Shown here: one piece after another, positions 45,060 to 56,450 of the stretch
Position numbering within the stretch: position 1 is the stretch's first letter
Layout of the letters: every line of letters starts with the position of its first letter
The notes under the pieces: model-generated
Databases searched by the model: none
What the model was told of the DNA's origin: nothing
The model's input: only the letters and a program-made list of their open reading frames with translations
Program-made: the position numbers and the translations under genes
Assembly (NCBI GenBank): GCA_037447655.1
Contig: JBBHKE010001973.1
Location: 1,145,954 to 1,209,953, forward strand
DNA length: 64,000 nucleotides
Direction: 5' to 3'
DNA from: Zygnema cylindricum
Lineage: Eukaryota; Streptophyta; Zygnematophyceae; Zygnematales; Zygnemataceae

Positions 45060-46130
45060 AATCACGTAAAAAAAAAAAAACCTTTTTTTTGGGCAAGTTC
45101 AAGGTAAAGCTTACCACTCGTCATCGTCTAGTGTCGATAAAAACTGCCACCCTGGCAGACAAAAACTCTGACTACCTTCACCCCTGTGAAGGCAAGACTC
45201 CCCTGAGTCGATAGCAAAAAGAATCTCTGATTTTGCTCACCTGAGCAGTACGTTATAGAGGGTCAAAGTTGACCTTTTGTACAGAAGCTCTCTGTGAGAG
45301 AGGGTCCTATCTACTAGTTTTTCTAAGTCCTTTCTCTCTCACAAACTCTATGTACTGATGTACGGAGCCAATCATATTGCTCTTCGGTACACAAAAGTAC
45401 AGTTGCCGGTGTACTTTATATACGGACACTGTATGACATGGCCTTAAAGTCGACACATGTCATATCTAAATTCGGTGTTGTAATCCCCGAAGACACCGCG
45501 ATCCAACGTAATTTCTCCACATGTCATCCAATGTGGCGATGACCATAAACCGCCGAGATTCTATTCCGCGATCATGGCTTTCTTCCTGGCCGTCCGATTG
45601 AATGCAAATTTCAATCGAAGCCGTCATAAATACTTGCGCGGTATTTGTTTCATTTAAAGAAACAAATGCACGGTACTCGTTTCTTATAAATACCGTAATC
45701 CGTACTTTTACGTTACTATATCTTTGTATACCGTAACAATTTCAGTTAAATGAATTATCTTAGGTGGAAATGTTTAAATAAATATCAAAACATGTAGTAT
45801 ATAACATTAGATCTAGACTTAATGGATAAGTCTACCGGCTACTTATCCTCGAGTAGGTACGAGGATGAAATCCTAGATGCAACATATATCTTTTTAGTAA
45901 ATCAACCCCTAAAGGTAGATAAACTAATATATTTCCCGTAAAGCTCTGGATAGCCTAGGTAGCCATGGCTCTAGCTTCCTCTCCAATTTCTCAGTGACTG
46001 CGATAAGTGTGAGAGTTGGAGAGAGAAGTTAGAGATAGACTGCCTCGGCTTCTTTCTATATTTTTATTTAGACCTAGAAAATACTTAAAAACATACCATA
46101 AATATCTATAGTAAATAGGTATGGTACTCC
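45060..46130 (-). repeat. Diverged family A-like copia LTR
   Basis: Follows the family A course on the minus strand: GACTCCCCTGAGTC block near 45200, ACATGGCCTTAAAGTCGACACATGTC near 45430, a tRNA-like hairpin GGATAAG/CTTATCC (45823-45847), GCCATGGCT (45963) and AGACCTAGAAAATACT (46070). It is next to the Gypsy-2 LTR-like end. No target duplication was found, so it may be a solo LTR or a truncated element. Confidence 0.65.
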
Positions 46131-46738
46131 TTCAACCATCGGTGTTCGCAGCTCGGAACCGGCTAGACTCTTCCTAGTTTTAAGCAACTAAAAATCCAAA
46201 AATCACCCAAAGGGACGATAGTGCCAACTACCTGCCCAAACTATCATTCCCACAATGGACAGATCCAAAACTAAGATGGCAATAGAGTCAAAACAAAACA
46301 AAGATTCTTCCAAAAAAAGGTTTGTTGGATTCTTTAAGGGTTTTCACAAGAGACAGTACTGAAAAGCAACCTATCTCCTTCGGCCCCAAGTGCGTTATAC
46401 AGCAAATGCTTGTCCAGTTTCAGGTCCAAAAGTCAAACCAACGCTATTAGCCAATGAGCGGCAAGCAACAGCAACCGAATTGACATAAAACAAAAATATG
46501 TGTCCTACACTTGGGGCAAAATGTTAGACCTCTGACTACGTCTAGATCCGCGGCCGGAAGTTATTATTTGTTCCACAGTTTTAAGACAAAGTACAAAAAG
46601 GACACGGAAGTGCCAAGCATTGACTTAATGAAATGAATGGACCACCAATCAGCTGAACCTGAACAGAATCGATACAGACAGCTAAAAGCATAATCTAGAT
46701 TAAAGTCCGAAAGTCTACGTGGTAACCCACAATGTATC
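46131..46738 (-). repeat. Gypsy-2 3' LTR-like region (truncated)
   Basis: Matches 56.87-57.45 kb (GCCAAC, CAGTACTG, CTTCGGCCCCAAGTGC and CTACGTGG blocks). The likely start is TACATTGTGGG (minus) after the purine run CTAGTGGGGGGA (46737-46748). It stops at the copia LTR near 46130. Confidence 0.7.
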
Positions 46739-46748
46739 CCCCCACTAG

Positions 46749-47274
46749 GGCTGGTGGAAGCTAGTGCCATGTAACGCAACTGCGATTTTTCAGACGGAAG
46801 AACTTTGTCGTCCGACCTCTGTTAGGTGCGACATAAAGTGTTTCTTGTTTAGTGAAGGAAATACTATAATCCTTCTAGCTGGTTTCCTTCGCTTCTCCGT
46901 AATCTGAGAACAGTACGGGTCGGAAGGGTACGGAAATCCTCAGTAATATAAAAATCTGCCTGAAAAGCACTCGAGCTTGAGAATTGTCGAGTGTGCCCGC
47001 GAATTCAAAAGGAAAGGCCCAATGCCCAGAGTGATTGGCCGTAGAGTCCTACAAAAAACCCACCAATGCAAAGTCTTCCTATGATAATGATCATGCCCAT
47101 TGCTGCCCCCATCCCTCCCAATAGACATGCATCCGCAAAGAGGAGAGGAAGAAGGACCGGGAATAGGAATGAGTGCATGGGAAGGCGAAAAGATATTCCC
47201 TCCCCCTTCCTTTACCCCTCGAGCCGGGGAAAGGGGGTTTGGTTTATCGGGTCGGTGCCCTAATTTCCCCCCCT
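46749..47274 (-). other. Gypsy-2 3' untranslated stretch
   Basis: Between the integrase hairpin and the polypurine tract; no conserved reading frame seen. ORFs of about 60 codons here are not conserved in Gypsy-1 or Gypsy-3. Confidence 0.5.
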
Positions 47275-47294
47275 CTTAGTCAATCGTGACTAAG
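47275..47294 (-). terminator. Hairpin after Gypsy-2 integrase
   Basis: CTTAGTC / GACTAAG with a 6-base loop, next to an A/T run and a G run. It has the same 7-bp stem sequence as in Gypsy-1. Role unknown. Confidence 0.5.
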
Positions 47295-47304
47295 AAAAAA
47301 AAAA

Positions 47305-48878
47305 TTACCCGCCCAATTCACAGTTCCCGCAAAACCATGGACTAGGGGATGGAGAGTGTGGTTCCCACGAGGAGGGGAGACAAGCTGGATGCAAATACTG
47401 ACTGTACTGATTGCAGACAAGGATATCGTGCTGCGGGGAGGAGAGGGTGTAGGATGATGAACATGCAAGAGGATTGGCAAAGTAAGTCAAGTGGAAAGTG
47501 GGTTCGTCCTCCAGTCCTCGGAGATAGCATTGGCCACATTGATCTGATTTTCTTTAAATTTTCCACCATCTTTTCCCTCCAAAGTCTGAACTCCCTTGTT
47601 GGAATCTTTCACCACTTTCAAAATCACCCGCCGGGCAGAAATGTCAAGCGTATCCTTTTTATGTTGCATTCGATACACAAAGTCTTCCGGCATAAATCGT
47701 CGTTGTCAAGGCACATATTCTCTGCTCCGGCGGTGGGAATACCACAATTGATCCCGGTGTTATGCCGCCTGCAAATTCCCCATGGCGAGAGGTATCTCCC
47801 GGTAGAAAATTTTCGCACAGTCGACGATCAATTTTTCGACGGTTCTCTTGTCATCCATTTTCGGGAGGACCACTGCTTGGGCCGAGGCATCCCCGGGAAG
47901 AATGGGATGTCGTCCGAATAAAATGAAGTAAGGGATGTAGGAGTCGAGGGAGGCTTGCCGGCTAAACCTGTACACCATGGCGATCCAAGGCACCCTTCTA
48001 TCCCACTCTCCTATATCCTCTTCCACAACATATTTGCGCAGTGACCGTTTCACTGTCTGTATGCATGTTTTGGCCAAACTGTCGGCTTGTGGGTGATCTT
48101 CGCTGGTAAGGCGGTGGTCGATGAGGCACAATTCCAACAAGTTGGAGAATTCTCCCGCAAATTCGGAGTTCTGGTCTGTCAAAACTTCGGTTGGGGCCCC
48201 AAATTGGGACAACACTCTCTGCAAGAATGCGTTCGCAATCGCTTTGGACTCCTTCCGAGGTAAGACCACCAATTCGATCAACTTGGAAAAATGCTCTATC
48301 ATTACCAATACAAAGCGGTTCTCTCGTCTGCTGGTGGGGAGAGGACCCAGCAGATCCAGAGACCACCGATAAAACATTCCCTTGATTGGTAGGGAATGAA
48401 GCTGGGTGTCTCTATTTTTGTTGAAAGCTGCTTTAACGCGGTCACTGGAAGAGCACGTCTGCATAATCCGGTTGACTTGGGTCCGCAACCCGTGCCACCA
48501 GTACGATCGTGTGACCAGGGAGGTGGTCCGTTTCTGCCCAAAATGACCACATTGTTGGTGGAGGCGAAAAATAAGAGTCTCTCTATCACCCGGAGGAGGA
48601 ACCACTTTCCTCGTACCGTCTGCCCATTTTCGGATTAAAATGCCTCGCTCCCACACGTACGCCCCCATTTGTCTTTGAACGCGAGATAACTGCATTCCAG
48701 GCAAATGGGAAAGAGGAGAACCTTGTTGGATAGATTGGAGGGCGTCGGGATCATTCCAAATATCCTTACGCCCGGCTCCTATTGGTGCTTCCCCCTCCAT
48801 GTCTACTGAGAAAGTTGACAATTCCCCCCCAGATTGAGGAAGCCAAATAAAGGCAGAGGATGCTCGAATGAGTCCCAA
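47305..48878 (-). pseudogene. Gypsy-2 integrase with C-terminal PHD-like finger
   Basis: A 372-codon open stretch (48878-47760) covers the end of RNase H, the zinc region (LHQQCGHFGQKRTTS...TCSSSDRVK, second Cys lost) and the catalytic core. The core has WSLDLLGPLPTS, VLTDQNSEFAGEF and DHPQADSLAKTCIQTVKRSL, where the catalytic Glu is Lys. After a frameshift the GPY/F-like module continues (47693-47490), then the finger: DILVCNQYSQYLHPACL and PWFCGNCELGG (about 47400-47310). It keeps H, C and the last C-x2-C, but two other Cys are Tyr or Ser. It inserts element DNA in active relatives. Confidence 0.85.
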
Positions 48879-49546
48879 ACTGATTTCGAGATCTTCATCG
48901 TGACGGGCCCCGGTGGAACCTCTAGTGGAAGGATCCGGATTTTTGCCAAGTCCGTCAGCATTGGATTTTTCCGGCCCGGTGGATTATGTCGAAATCATAT
49001 TTTTGCAGTATTAGCACCCACCTGGCGAGCTTCGCAGTGAGCTTGCTGTTCTCCATAATCCACTTGAGAGGTTCGTGATCTATAATCAGAGTGAAGTGGA
49101 CTTCGTATTGATATGGCCGAAATTTTTGATGGCCCAAACTGCCGCCAGTAATTCCCCGTGGTAGCTGCTGTAATTCCCCTCCGCTCGATTGTTACTTCTA
49201 CTGGCGTAAGCTACCACATATTAAGTCCCTGCATCATCCAGTTGATCTTAAACAACTTTCAATCTAAACCGGCTCTAATCAGTGTAAAGGAGGAACGACC
49301 TCTGATGGTCAAGCATCCGGAGCACTGGGTGTTGCTTAAGAGAATCCTTCAAAAACAGGAAGGAAATTTGTTGATCCTGCGTCCACAGCCACTTCGGTCC
49401 TTCCGCAACAAGTGGTTCAATGGTTGAGCGTGACTGCTAAATTCAGAGATGAATCTCCGATAGTAGTTAGCCAGGCCTAAAAAAGTGCGGAGCGCAAAGA
49501 CGTCCTGAGGAAGGGAAAATGCATCAAGGGCTGCCACCTTGACCAT
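48879..49546 (-). pseudogene. Gypsy-2 RNase H region
   Basis: From RT: TFLGLANYYRRFISEFSSHAQPL (49546-49349). Then [20 protein letters not shown] and ARWVLILQKYDFDIIHRAGK (49137-48955), the usual Ty3/gypsy RNase H C-terminal motifs. The middle is frameshifted. Confidence 0.82.
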
Positions 49547-49654
49547 ATCGGGACCTACTATCCCAGGTGTAACTTCATGTCCCAGTTAAATAATTTTTTG
49601 CACCCCAAAAATTTCCTTACCCGAGTGACATTTCAAGCCCTCTGCTTCGAGAGC

Positions 49655-50368
49655 TCAGAGTACAATCTGTATGTGCTCCAAATGTTCCTCGAAAGTCTTT
49701 AAGAAGATAATAACATCGTCGATGTAGCACGGTGCATAGTCAATTCCCCAGAGCGCCTCGTCCATGGCACGTTGGAATTTGGCTGGTGCATTCTTTAGCC
49801 CGAATGGCATGTAAAGCCATTCATACAACTTGGACCCCGCCCAAAACTTTGTCCTTTCGTGGTGCCTTGGCTCCATTGCGATCAGGTGGAACCCATTTTT
49901 CATGTCCAATGTGGAATAAATGGTGGCCCCGGCCAGGGAATCGAAAATCTCTTCTGGAGTAGGCATTGGGTATCGGTCAGGTATGGTTGCTATGTTAAGC
50001 ATCCGGTTGTCTCCACACATTCGAAAGTCTACCGTTTTCCCAGACGAGTCTTTCTTGGGAAGAAGAACGGTTAGGGACGCAAATCCATGGAGTCTATTAC
50101 TTTCCTGCACCAATCCTGCTTCCACCAAGGTTTGTACCTTTGTCGTGATAAATTCCTTTTCCTTGAAGCTGAGCGGGTATTGCTTCTGCCAAACAGTAGC
50201 TGTCTCGTCTATTAAATCGATCCAAAAGGGGGTCCTTTTGTAGATGCCGACGTCGGTGTCTGACCAAGAGAACACCTGTTTGTTCTTCTCCAACAGGTTG
50301 GAGAGCCGGGCCTTTTGATGAGGGTCCAATTGCTCCCCTAAGGTCCAATCCATCTTCGCGGGTTCCAC
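49655..50368 (-). pseudogene. Gypsy-2 reverse transcriptase
   Basis: 237 open codons: SDTDVGIYKRTPFWIDLIDE, then LPKKDSSGKTVDFRMCGDNR, ATIYSTLDMKNGFHLI, YEWLYMPFGLKNAPAKFQRA and the catalytic CYIDDVIIF. The palm motifs are all present, so this stretch could still fold. Its N terminus (WTLGEQLDPHQKARLSNLL) joins directly to the methyltransferase side through about 300 bp with stops. It copies element RNA into DNA in the virus-like particle. Confidence 0.88.
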
Positions 50369-50699
50369 TGCTGCCCAAGCCTATGGGGGTCTACCCCAGC
50401 GAGAGATATCAAATTCCAACCCTACCTGTGGGTCTACTTCCCCTCCTCCTGTCAGATTGTTGCTGCTAACAACTTCCGCTAAACTGTCCCCTTTCGAGCC
50501 TCCGCTCCCCCTCACTGAGGAATCCTTTGATTTGGGTGAAATGTTGGGAGTTGAAAATTTTGATGATAAAATCTATCTCCTTGCTACCCTCCCCCCCTCA
50601 AGCTGCAAGTTGTCTTGTACTGCTATCAATTGTGGAGCTTAAAGGTAGCTAGCTTTTGACTGGGAGACTGTATGCTAGAAAAGGCAAAGGCATGTTTGA

Positions 50700-51630
50700 T
50701 TACCTAAGTGATTGCATTGAGATCCATGCTCTGTCCGAGAAGGCTGCACCTATTGAGGTTTGAAATACATGGTGCGTTGTGTCAGGTTGGAATCCCATTG
50801 CTTGTTCTCGTTCTTTCATCGTTGGTGTGGTCCAAACTCCAATTTTGCTGTCGAATATCATTCCGGCTGCTCCTTTGCGATACGCATGGCTATTGGGGAA
50901 GGAAACCAAGGTTGGCAAAGCTTGCCGAGGTGCCCCAGGTTGGTTGCACCAGAAGAACGGAGGTCGATCAGCCTTGGTAATTGGAGTGGCCATCCGCCCT
51001 GGCCATAGTATTTGTTGCAGAGTAATCTAGGGATCTGTCTTATGGTTCTGTAAGAGTTGGTTTAGGACTGAGATAGGTATCAAGTTGGTCCAATACGTCC
51101 GAACTCTGTGAGCCCTAGATCCCATTTGCGGTGCATTGAAAACAAGTGGAGCTCCTAGAATTTGCTTGACTTAATTCCAGCTACGGGCGACCTGTTTTCT
51201 TTTGTTATCTCCGGGTGAACATTTTCCAAAACGTACTCCACTGGTGTGTCTTGGGACTGCTGCAGCAAGGAAATTAAATTGATCATCTAGAAGAAGGTTT
51301 GACTTCTGCTGTCTTGATGCCCCTCGCCTTTCCCTGCTAGAGAGTATCCATGACACGGCCATCTTGCTATTACCACATCTACTCGCTCTAGTATAGCTAG
51401 ATGAGGTTTCAAGATATTGTCTATATTTTTTGGAAGGCTTCGGTGAGATCTGCTTATGGCGAATACTGGAAGTTGCTGGGGATACAATTGGTGGAGCTGT
51501 TGTAGTCGGTGTTCACTGACGACCCGAGCCTCGAGGAGATTTCCACGGCCACATAAGACTCCATTTTATATCCTGCTTTCAATACAGCCTCTAGGTTTGA
51601 GCTAATTCCAGAATATAAGGATAATATCCG
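50700..51630 (-). pseudogene. Gypsy-2 DNMT3-like C5-cytosine methyltransferase
   Basis: Lies between protease and RT. Motif I is RILSLYSGISSNLEAVLKAG (about 51630-51571), followed by YVAVEIS. Motif IV is VDVVIARWPCHGYS with the catalytic PC (about 51380). Motif VI is YVLENV (about 51245). Motif IX-like KEREQAMGFQPDTT is near 50790, and a motif X-like DRAWI near 50715. The order fits DNMT3/DRM-type enzymes with motif I first. At least two frameshifts and several stops break it. The fold would add methyl groups to cytosine in DNA with SAM as donor. Gypsy-3 has a better copy. Confidence 0.85.
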
Positions 51631-51834
51631 GAGACTAATATTCGGGATTGATAATGACACCACTTGTCGATGGAATGTTTGATTCTCGGGTGGAACCTCC
51701 GAAGGTTCTATGCGAGGTGTTTTCTCTTTGGCAAACACAGCTGTGAAGGATTGGTCCACTTCCCGCCAAAGTGTTGCTATTTGTCTTAATCTGCTCTGGT
51801 ATCACTTTTCCCACCGCTTGGAAATAGGGAATTG

Positions 51835-51837
51835 CTA
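51835..51837 (-). promoter_or_regulatory. Candidate readthrough stop (TAG-CAA-TTC) in Gypsy-2
   Basis: The reading is DIADVI-stop-QFPIS. The stop is at the same site as TAA in Gypsy-3, and the codons around it differ mostly at third positions. TAG followed by CAA-TT resembles the tobamovirus leaky-stop context. Confidence 0.6.
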
Positions 51838-53043
51838 TATCACGTCTGCGATATCTGTGGCGCTGGCGAGTAGTTCTGTCGGAGTGTGGGTTGCATAGAC
51901 AGGATAACATCCGGCTACGAGAGCATTGTTTTTCACCCGATTTCATAGATCCAGGGGGACCACCACCTTAATCCCTTCCGGATCCTCAAGATCCCGAACA
52001 GGAAACTATTCCTTCCACACTTTTAATTCCATATTCAACCTGGTCCAGGTGGCTTTTCCCAACAGAATTTTAAACTGCTATCCTTCCACCCCCAAGAAAA
52101 GAAGCTGAATTTGGACCTTCTGACCCGAGTCATCGAAGAACTCGATTAACATAGCTTTGATTATTCCATCAACGCGCTGGCTCCCACTGCTAACAGTGCT
52201 TAGGCAGATGTTATTGGGGCAGATTTTCGGTCAGAGTTCTTCAGGGATTTGTTGCAGAGCCGATGTGGTAATTAGATTTGGGAGTGCTCCGGTATCGACA
52301 ACCGCGTCCTGATATCCGCTAAATCTTTTGAGTTTGAAATTTCCCGTTCGATTGAGTATTAGCGCCACAGATAACGTTTTATAATCCTTATCCGTTATAG
52401 GTGTCTTTGGGTCTGCTGACCAAAAGACGGATCTGGCCTGATTGGCTCGATCTTTATTCTCCCCCCCTGAGTGAATCTCCACTCCGAGGGCCTGGATGAG
52501 AATTTCTTCCGGCAAGTTATAGGATGATGCTAGTGTTTTCACGTGAGTGAGGGCGTAGGGCATTAGATGCCTTACTAACATCAGTGCTGGTTTGGAGGAA
52601 GGGGGTTGAGTTTTGGGCGACGAAATGGGGGAATCTGCTAGTTCCTTCGATTTTTCTTGCTCCCCACCTTTAGTTTCCTCACTTTCCTGGTCGGTTTCCT
52701 GTTCGGTTGGCGTTTTGAGTGTGGTATCTTCAAGACGTTCAGCCAAATATTTTTCGAACCAGTATTGGTTGTTCTAGTTTTCTTCCTTCTTTGCTTGTTT
52801 CTTCATCGCCGTGGTGTTAGTTGTCTTGTAATTCTCGAATCCGGGAGGCAATTTCTTTGCGGCTGGAGGTGACGGGTTTGTGGGTGTCATTTCGAGGCCT
52901 ATTTTGTCGTTTAGGATGACTGCGCAGGGGGTGAAGGACAAAGGTCCACTAGTCTTCCTGTTGTGGTCTCCTTGAGCTAGTCTTTGCTTGTCTCTTCTCT
53001 GTGCCCATTTTGAGTTACGAAGCGGCCTCCGACTGTTTCTCAC
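51838..53043 (-). pseudogene. Gypsy-2 gag tail and aspartic protease
   Basis: Gag tail: RRDKQRLAQGDHNRKTSGPL and KKLPPGFENYKTTNT (53043-52774). Then a 171-codon stretch (52746-52231) ends in the protease: DAVVDTGALPNLITTSAL with the DTGA active site (about 52300-52260), followed by CLSTVSSGSQRV and the flap/ILLG part (about 52050). It cleaves the polyprotein in active relatives. Stops follow at about 52230, 52080 and others. Confidence 0.83.
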
Positions 53044-54660
53044 GCCTACATTCTAAGCTCCATAAAAGGAGGTTTGTGCGTGATGAGGTTTAGGAGGTTC
53101 CATGTCCCATCCCATTACATCGTCATCGTCTTCGCCCGCCGCGGTTTTTTATTCAAGCTCCGCAAGCTTTTGTAGTAACTCTTGTTTTCTCTAGTGGATT
53201 TTCTGAGCGGTCGTCAAAGCAGGAGTCCGGAGGGCGACCCCAATCGCAGTGCTGCCAGTTCTACAGCCATGGCGGCCAGTTGTTTACTCTGCTGTTGGAT
53301 TATTATCTCCGGAGTGAGTCTTACTTGACCTGTTGGCTATCATTCCGGACCTTCCGTGGTGCGGCGTCCCCAAGGGTAAAGAAGCTGGAGCGGGAGAGGG
53401 TTTACGGTTTTCGCGTCATTGAATTTTGGAAGTTTGATTTGTGGCAACTGGGCTTGTGATATTTTTGCAATTTCGGATAGGGGTGTAGGACAATAATTGT
53501 CTTTGTTCACCGGTGTATTGTCTTCCGATCCTCCTCTTTGTTTCTTTTCTTGTTGCTTTTTGGTCCTTTCAGCTCTCTCTTTTTCCTATTCTTTTTCCTT
53601 GAGGGCTAGTACTGGTTTGAGTTTTCGGAGGCAGCGCTTCCATCCATGACTTGTTTGTTGACAGTTTAAACAGTTGTATAAGAAGACGCAGTCATCGGCC
53701 TCCATGGCAGGTTCGTATCCACTATCCACCACCTAATTCCCCTTAAGCTTCCGCAAAGCTAGGAGTTTTGCCGACTCATCATTTTCAGGAGGCATTTCTC
53801 CGGGAAATACTGCAAAGTTTCCCTTGGTTTTGTCGGTTACCGCATTCTCTTGGGCCTCTCTATGAACGAAATGGTCGTAAAGCTTCATTGCGGCCAACGA
53901 TATTTTTTTTGCGGATGAATTGATGTCTTGAATGGCTTTTCCGGCAATCCAATTATCGAGGGCTGTATGCCCCGTGGGTCCGAATGAGTTTCAAACCGCG
54001 ATAAATTATTAGGTTACCATAGCCAAAGATCAATGGTTGATAGTGGAGATTAATGGTAGATAGTTTTGTCTTTTGGCAAAGGCTCGACAATCTGTTGAAA
54101 AGAGTCTGGGGAGTTTCACTCATCTGGCAAAGGAATTCCGTAAATTCCTTGATAGCCGATATTCATTCCTTTCGGTGTAAATGAGCCTCCAGGTGTTCAA
54201 AAGAGTGTTACAGTGTGTAGGATATGCAACCATCCGGGTGGCTGCTCTGGCGGCTTGGATTTCCTAAAGCTCATTGGCATAGGCTTGACCTTGGGCTTGA
54301 AGTTTCATGTCATCTGTGAAGGCGGCTGTGAAAAGAGCAGTTTGCAGCAGCGGTTGCTGCTGCAACCAAGTCTACTTTTGCTTGTAAGACTGTCGCATCA
54401 AGGGTATGGTCTGAAATTTTGATGTTGGGAGCCATTAGGAGAGGCTGTCGCTCTTTGTAATCCACTAAAGCTCCCCTAGCGAGATTATTTACCATCATGG
54501 GAAAAAGGGTAGTTTCGAAGTCATCCGGAATTGCTCCCCCCCAATATTTATTTATCTCGGATTGGGTGAAAGATTTCCACAACAATTTGAAATCTGACAA
54601 GGCGATCCTCGAACTGTCCCCTGTAAAAATCCTTACGTCACCCATTTTCTCCTCCTTCGC
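53044..54660 (-). pseudogene. Gypsy-2 gag capsid and zinc knuckle
   Basis: Starts MGDVRIFTGDSSRIALSDFK and LLWKSFTQSEINKYWGGAIP (54645-54310). The remainder is frameshifted but follows Gypsy-1 33.0-33.5 kb, including a C-x2-C-x4-H-x4-C-like cluster near 53680-53630 and a charged KEKE tail. Confidence 0.75.
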
Positions 54661-56450
54661 GAGGTTGGTAAACTAGGGCGAAGAAGGCCGGGTAGGACTG
54701 ACAAATTGAACTGGTGAGACGACCCTTAGATCAGCGTCTTCGGGATCAGAACTTCCTTCTCCTCCGCTTGGATGGACGGGTGAAACTTCTGTTCTCTTCC
54801 TCCCCTCTGAGGATGGTCTGGTTGATAAAAGAGGAGTTGGATTCCTGGCCCCTCTAAATCCAAGAGCATATTGTTCCTCTCACACAACTGTCTCCACTGA
54901 TGGGATGTCGAGACGAGGTCTGTCCGAAGTTTGTGGACTTGCTGGTGGCGGAGACGGGGATGGAGACTGCTGGAGCCTTGTAGATAAAGGGATATGTTTC
55001 CTGTTTTGCCTCCTAGAATTTTCTGAAGGTAGAATTCCTGGGTTGGAAGAAGGGGAACGTCGATGAGGCGGGGAGTAGGCGGGTACGTCGTACTTTTACG
55101 GTATAACTGGCGGATCCGGGGACCCACGGACGGCGGCTGCGGGAGAAACGAGTGGAGAATGACTATCCCTGGGCCTCGTGGTGAGACCCGGGGAGTGAGA
55201 GGAATGAGGAGGAGGAGAATGTAGAAAATCTGAGGGTATTTCGGAAGATGGAGAAGGGGGGGAATTCCTAAGAATTCCTCCTGCCCTCCGTTTAGCCTCT
55301 CAAATGAGAAGCAGGTCCTGTTCAAGTGCCTCTTTCCTCTCCCTTTCAAGAGCCTCCTAGTCTATGGTGACGGGTCCGGTCCCCGCCGTAGCCTCACTCT
55401 GCGATCGAAGAATGTCAACAAGTTTCTGAGTGATGCTCACTACCCCCGAGTGATCCGCAGTCCCCAAACTTGGTACCTCGGGGTGGGTGGGTCTTGAACG
55501 CCAAAACCCTTAGGAAGGTCGAACAAACGGTCCTGGTGGAGATAGGGAGGTCAAAGAGATTGAGGCAAAGGGGAAGAACGACTCCTCTTTAGGTCGGGGA
55601 GCAAACCTGCCCTTGTGGTCCCGATGATTCAACCGATGCACTCTCTTTGGCTCTGGTAACTCGTGCTGGCTTATCCCCCCTCTGACTCGGGTCCGACATG
55701 TTTCCCTACCCCTGGACTGTTTGCTGGTCGCAGTGTCTAGAGATTGGGTAGGTTGTTAGCGTGAAATTGAGGGCGTCCCTTGTTGCTCCCGGACGGAGGT
55801 CAAAGAGTCGCTCTCAGATGAACTACTCAGTATCTGAACAACACCTCCCACTTGGCGTACAATCGTGGCTCTGTCGGTTCTGGCTACCCGCTGCACCAAC
55901 TCCTTCTTAACCTTAAACTCATGGAGATTCTGAAGGGCTAAGATTTCATTTCGACCTGGCCGGGTAGGGTCTTCCAATATCTCCAGATCCATGTGCAATT
56001 CAGCTGTTGGAGCCTTAAATCTGGTATAGCGACCGATTTCGGGGAGGTGACCAAGAACCGCTTCCTTGTGGGCCAACCCTTTTCTACGTGAGTTAGGAGA
56101 TAATGGAGGTCTTTCCGTCTTCTCCGCGGCCTTGGCTTTGGCAGCTTCGGACAAAGTTGGGAAAATCTCTAACAAAAAAAAAGGCGGAGGTGGGGGAGAG
56201 GGTCTCTCCTCTGGCTGCTTCGGGGAGGTCTCAGATGGGACAGCCGGAGGCACTATTCCCCTAAGGAAACTTTCAATGTACAATGGTGATCCTAATGGGG
56301 CTGGTTCCTTGGGCACCTGTGACTCTTCTTCCTATGCCACTGCTTCTTGCCTCTTTTGCTCTTCTGATTTGACGCCCGCAAGATCCTTATCCTAAACTTC
56401 TCCTCCTGCTATAGCTGACTGGGAAAATAAGAGCTAAATCGTGTTTAAAA
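54661..56450 (-). pseudogene. Gypsy-2 gag N-terminal proline-rich region
   Basis: Two open stretches, 56316-55756 (PKEPAPLGSPLYIESFLRG, PPPPPFFLLEIF, EFKVKKELVQRVARTDRAT) and 55349-54726, the latter matching the proline-rich part of Gypsy-1. Upstream of 56316 the same frame continues, with a TAG at about 56355, to at least 56390. The true gag start is therefore further upstream, near the LTR-like block. Confidence 0.65.

Larger units (their letters stand above)
46131..56450 (-). mobile_element. Gypsy-2, Ty3/gypsy element with DNA methyltransferase and PHD-like finger
   Basis: Minus-strand order: gag (56.4-53 kb), gag tail and protease (53-51.9), methyltransferase (51.6-50.7), RT and RNase H (50.4-49.0), integrase plus PHD-like finger (48.9-47.3), 3' UTR and LTR-like part (47.3-46.1). 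RT before integrase defines Ty3/gypsy. All modules have stops or frame changes, so this copy is older than Gypsy-3. Its 5' LTR would be the block 56.45-57.45 kb, next to the 3' end of Gypsy-3. Confidence 0.88.

Noticed and set aside
49920-50243. 107-codon plus-strand ORF opposite Gypsy-2 RT
   Set aside because: Antisense of a well-supported RT domain; no independent similarity.
50457-51030. Plus-strand ORFs opposite the Gypsy-2 methyltransferase/RT linker
   Set aside because: Antisense of the methyltransferase motif IX region (EREQAMGF on the minus strand).
51800-51837. Both stops near 51.8 kb in Gypsy-2 as programmed signals
   Set aside because: Only the TAG at 51835-51837 has a partner in Gypsy-3; the TGA 11 codons later does not, so it is treated as decay.
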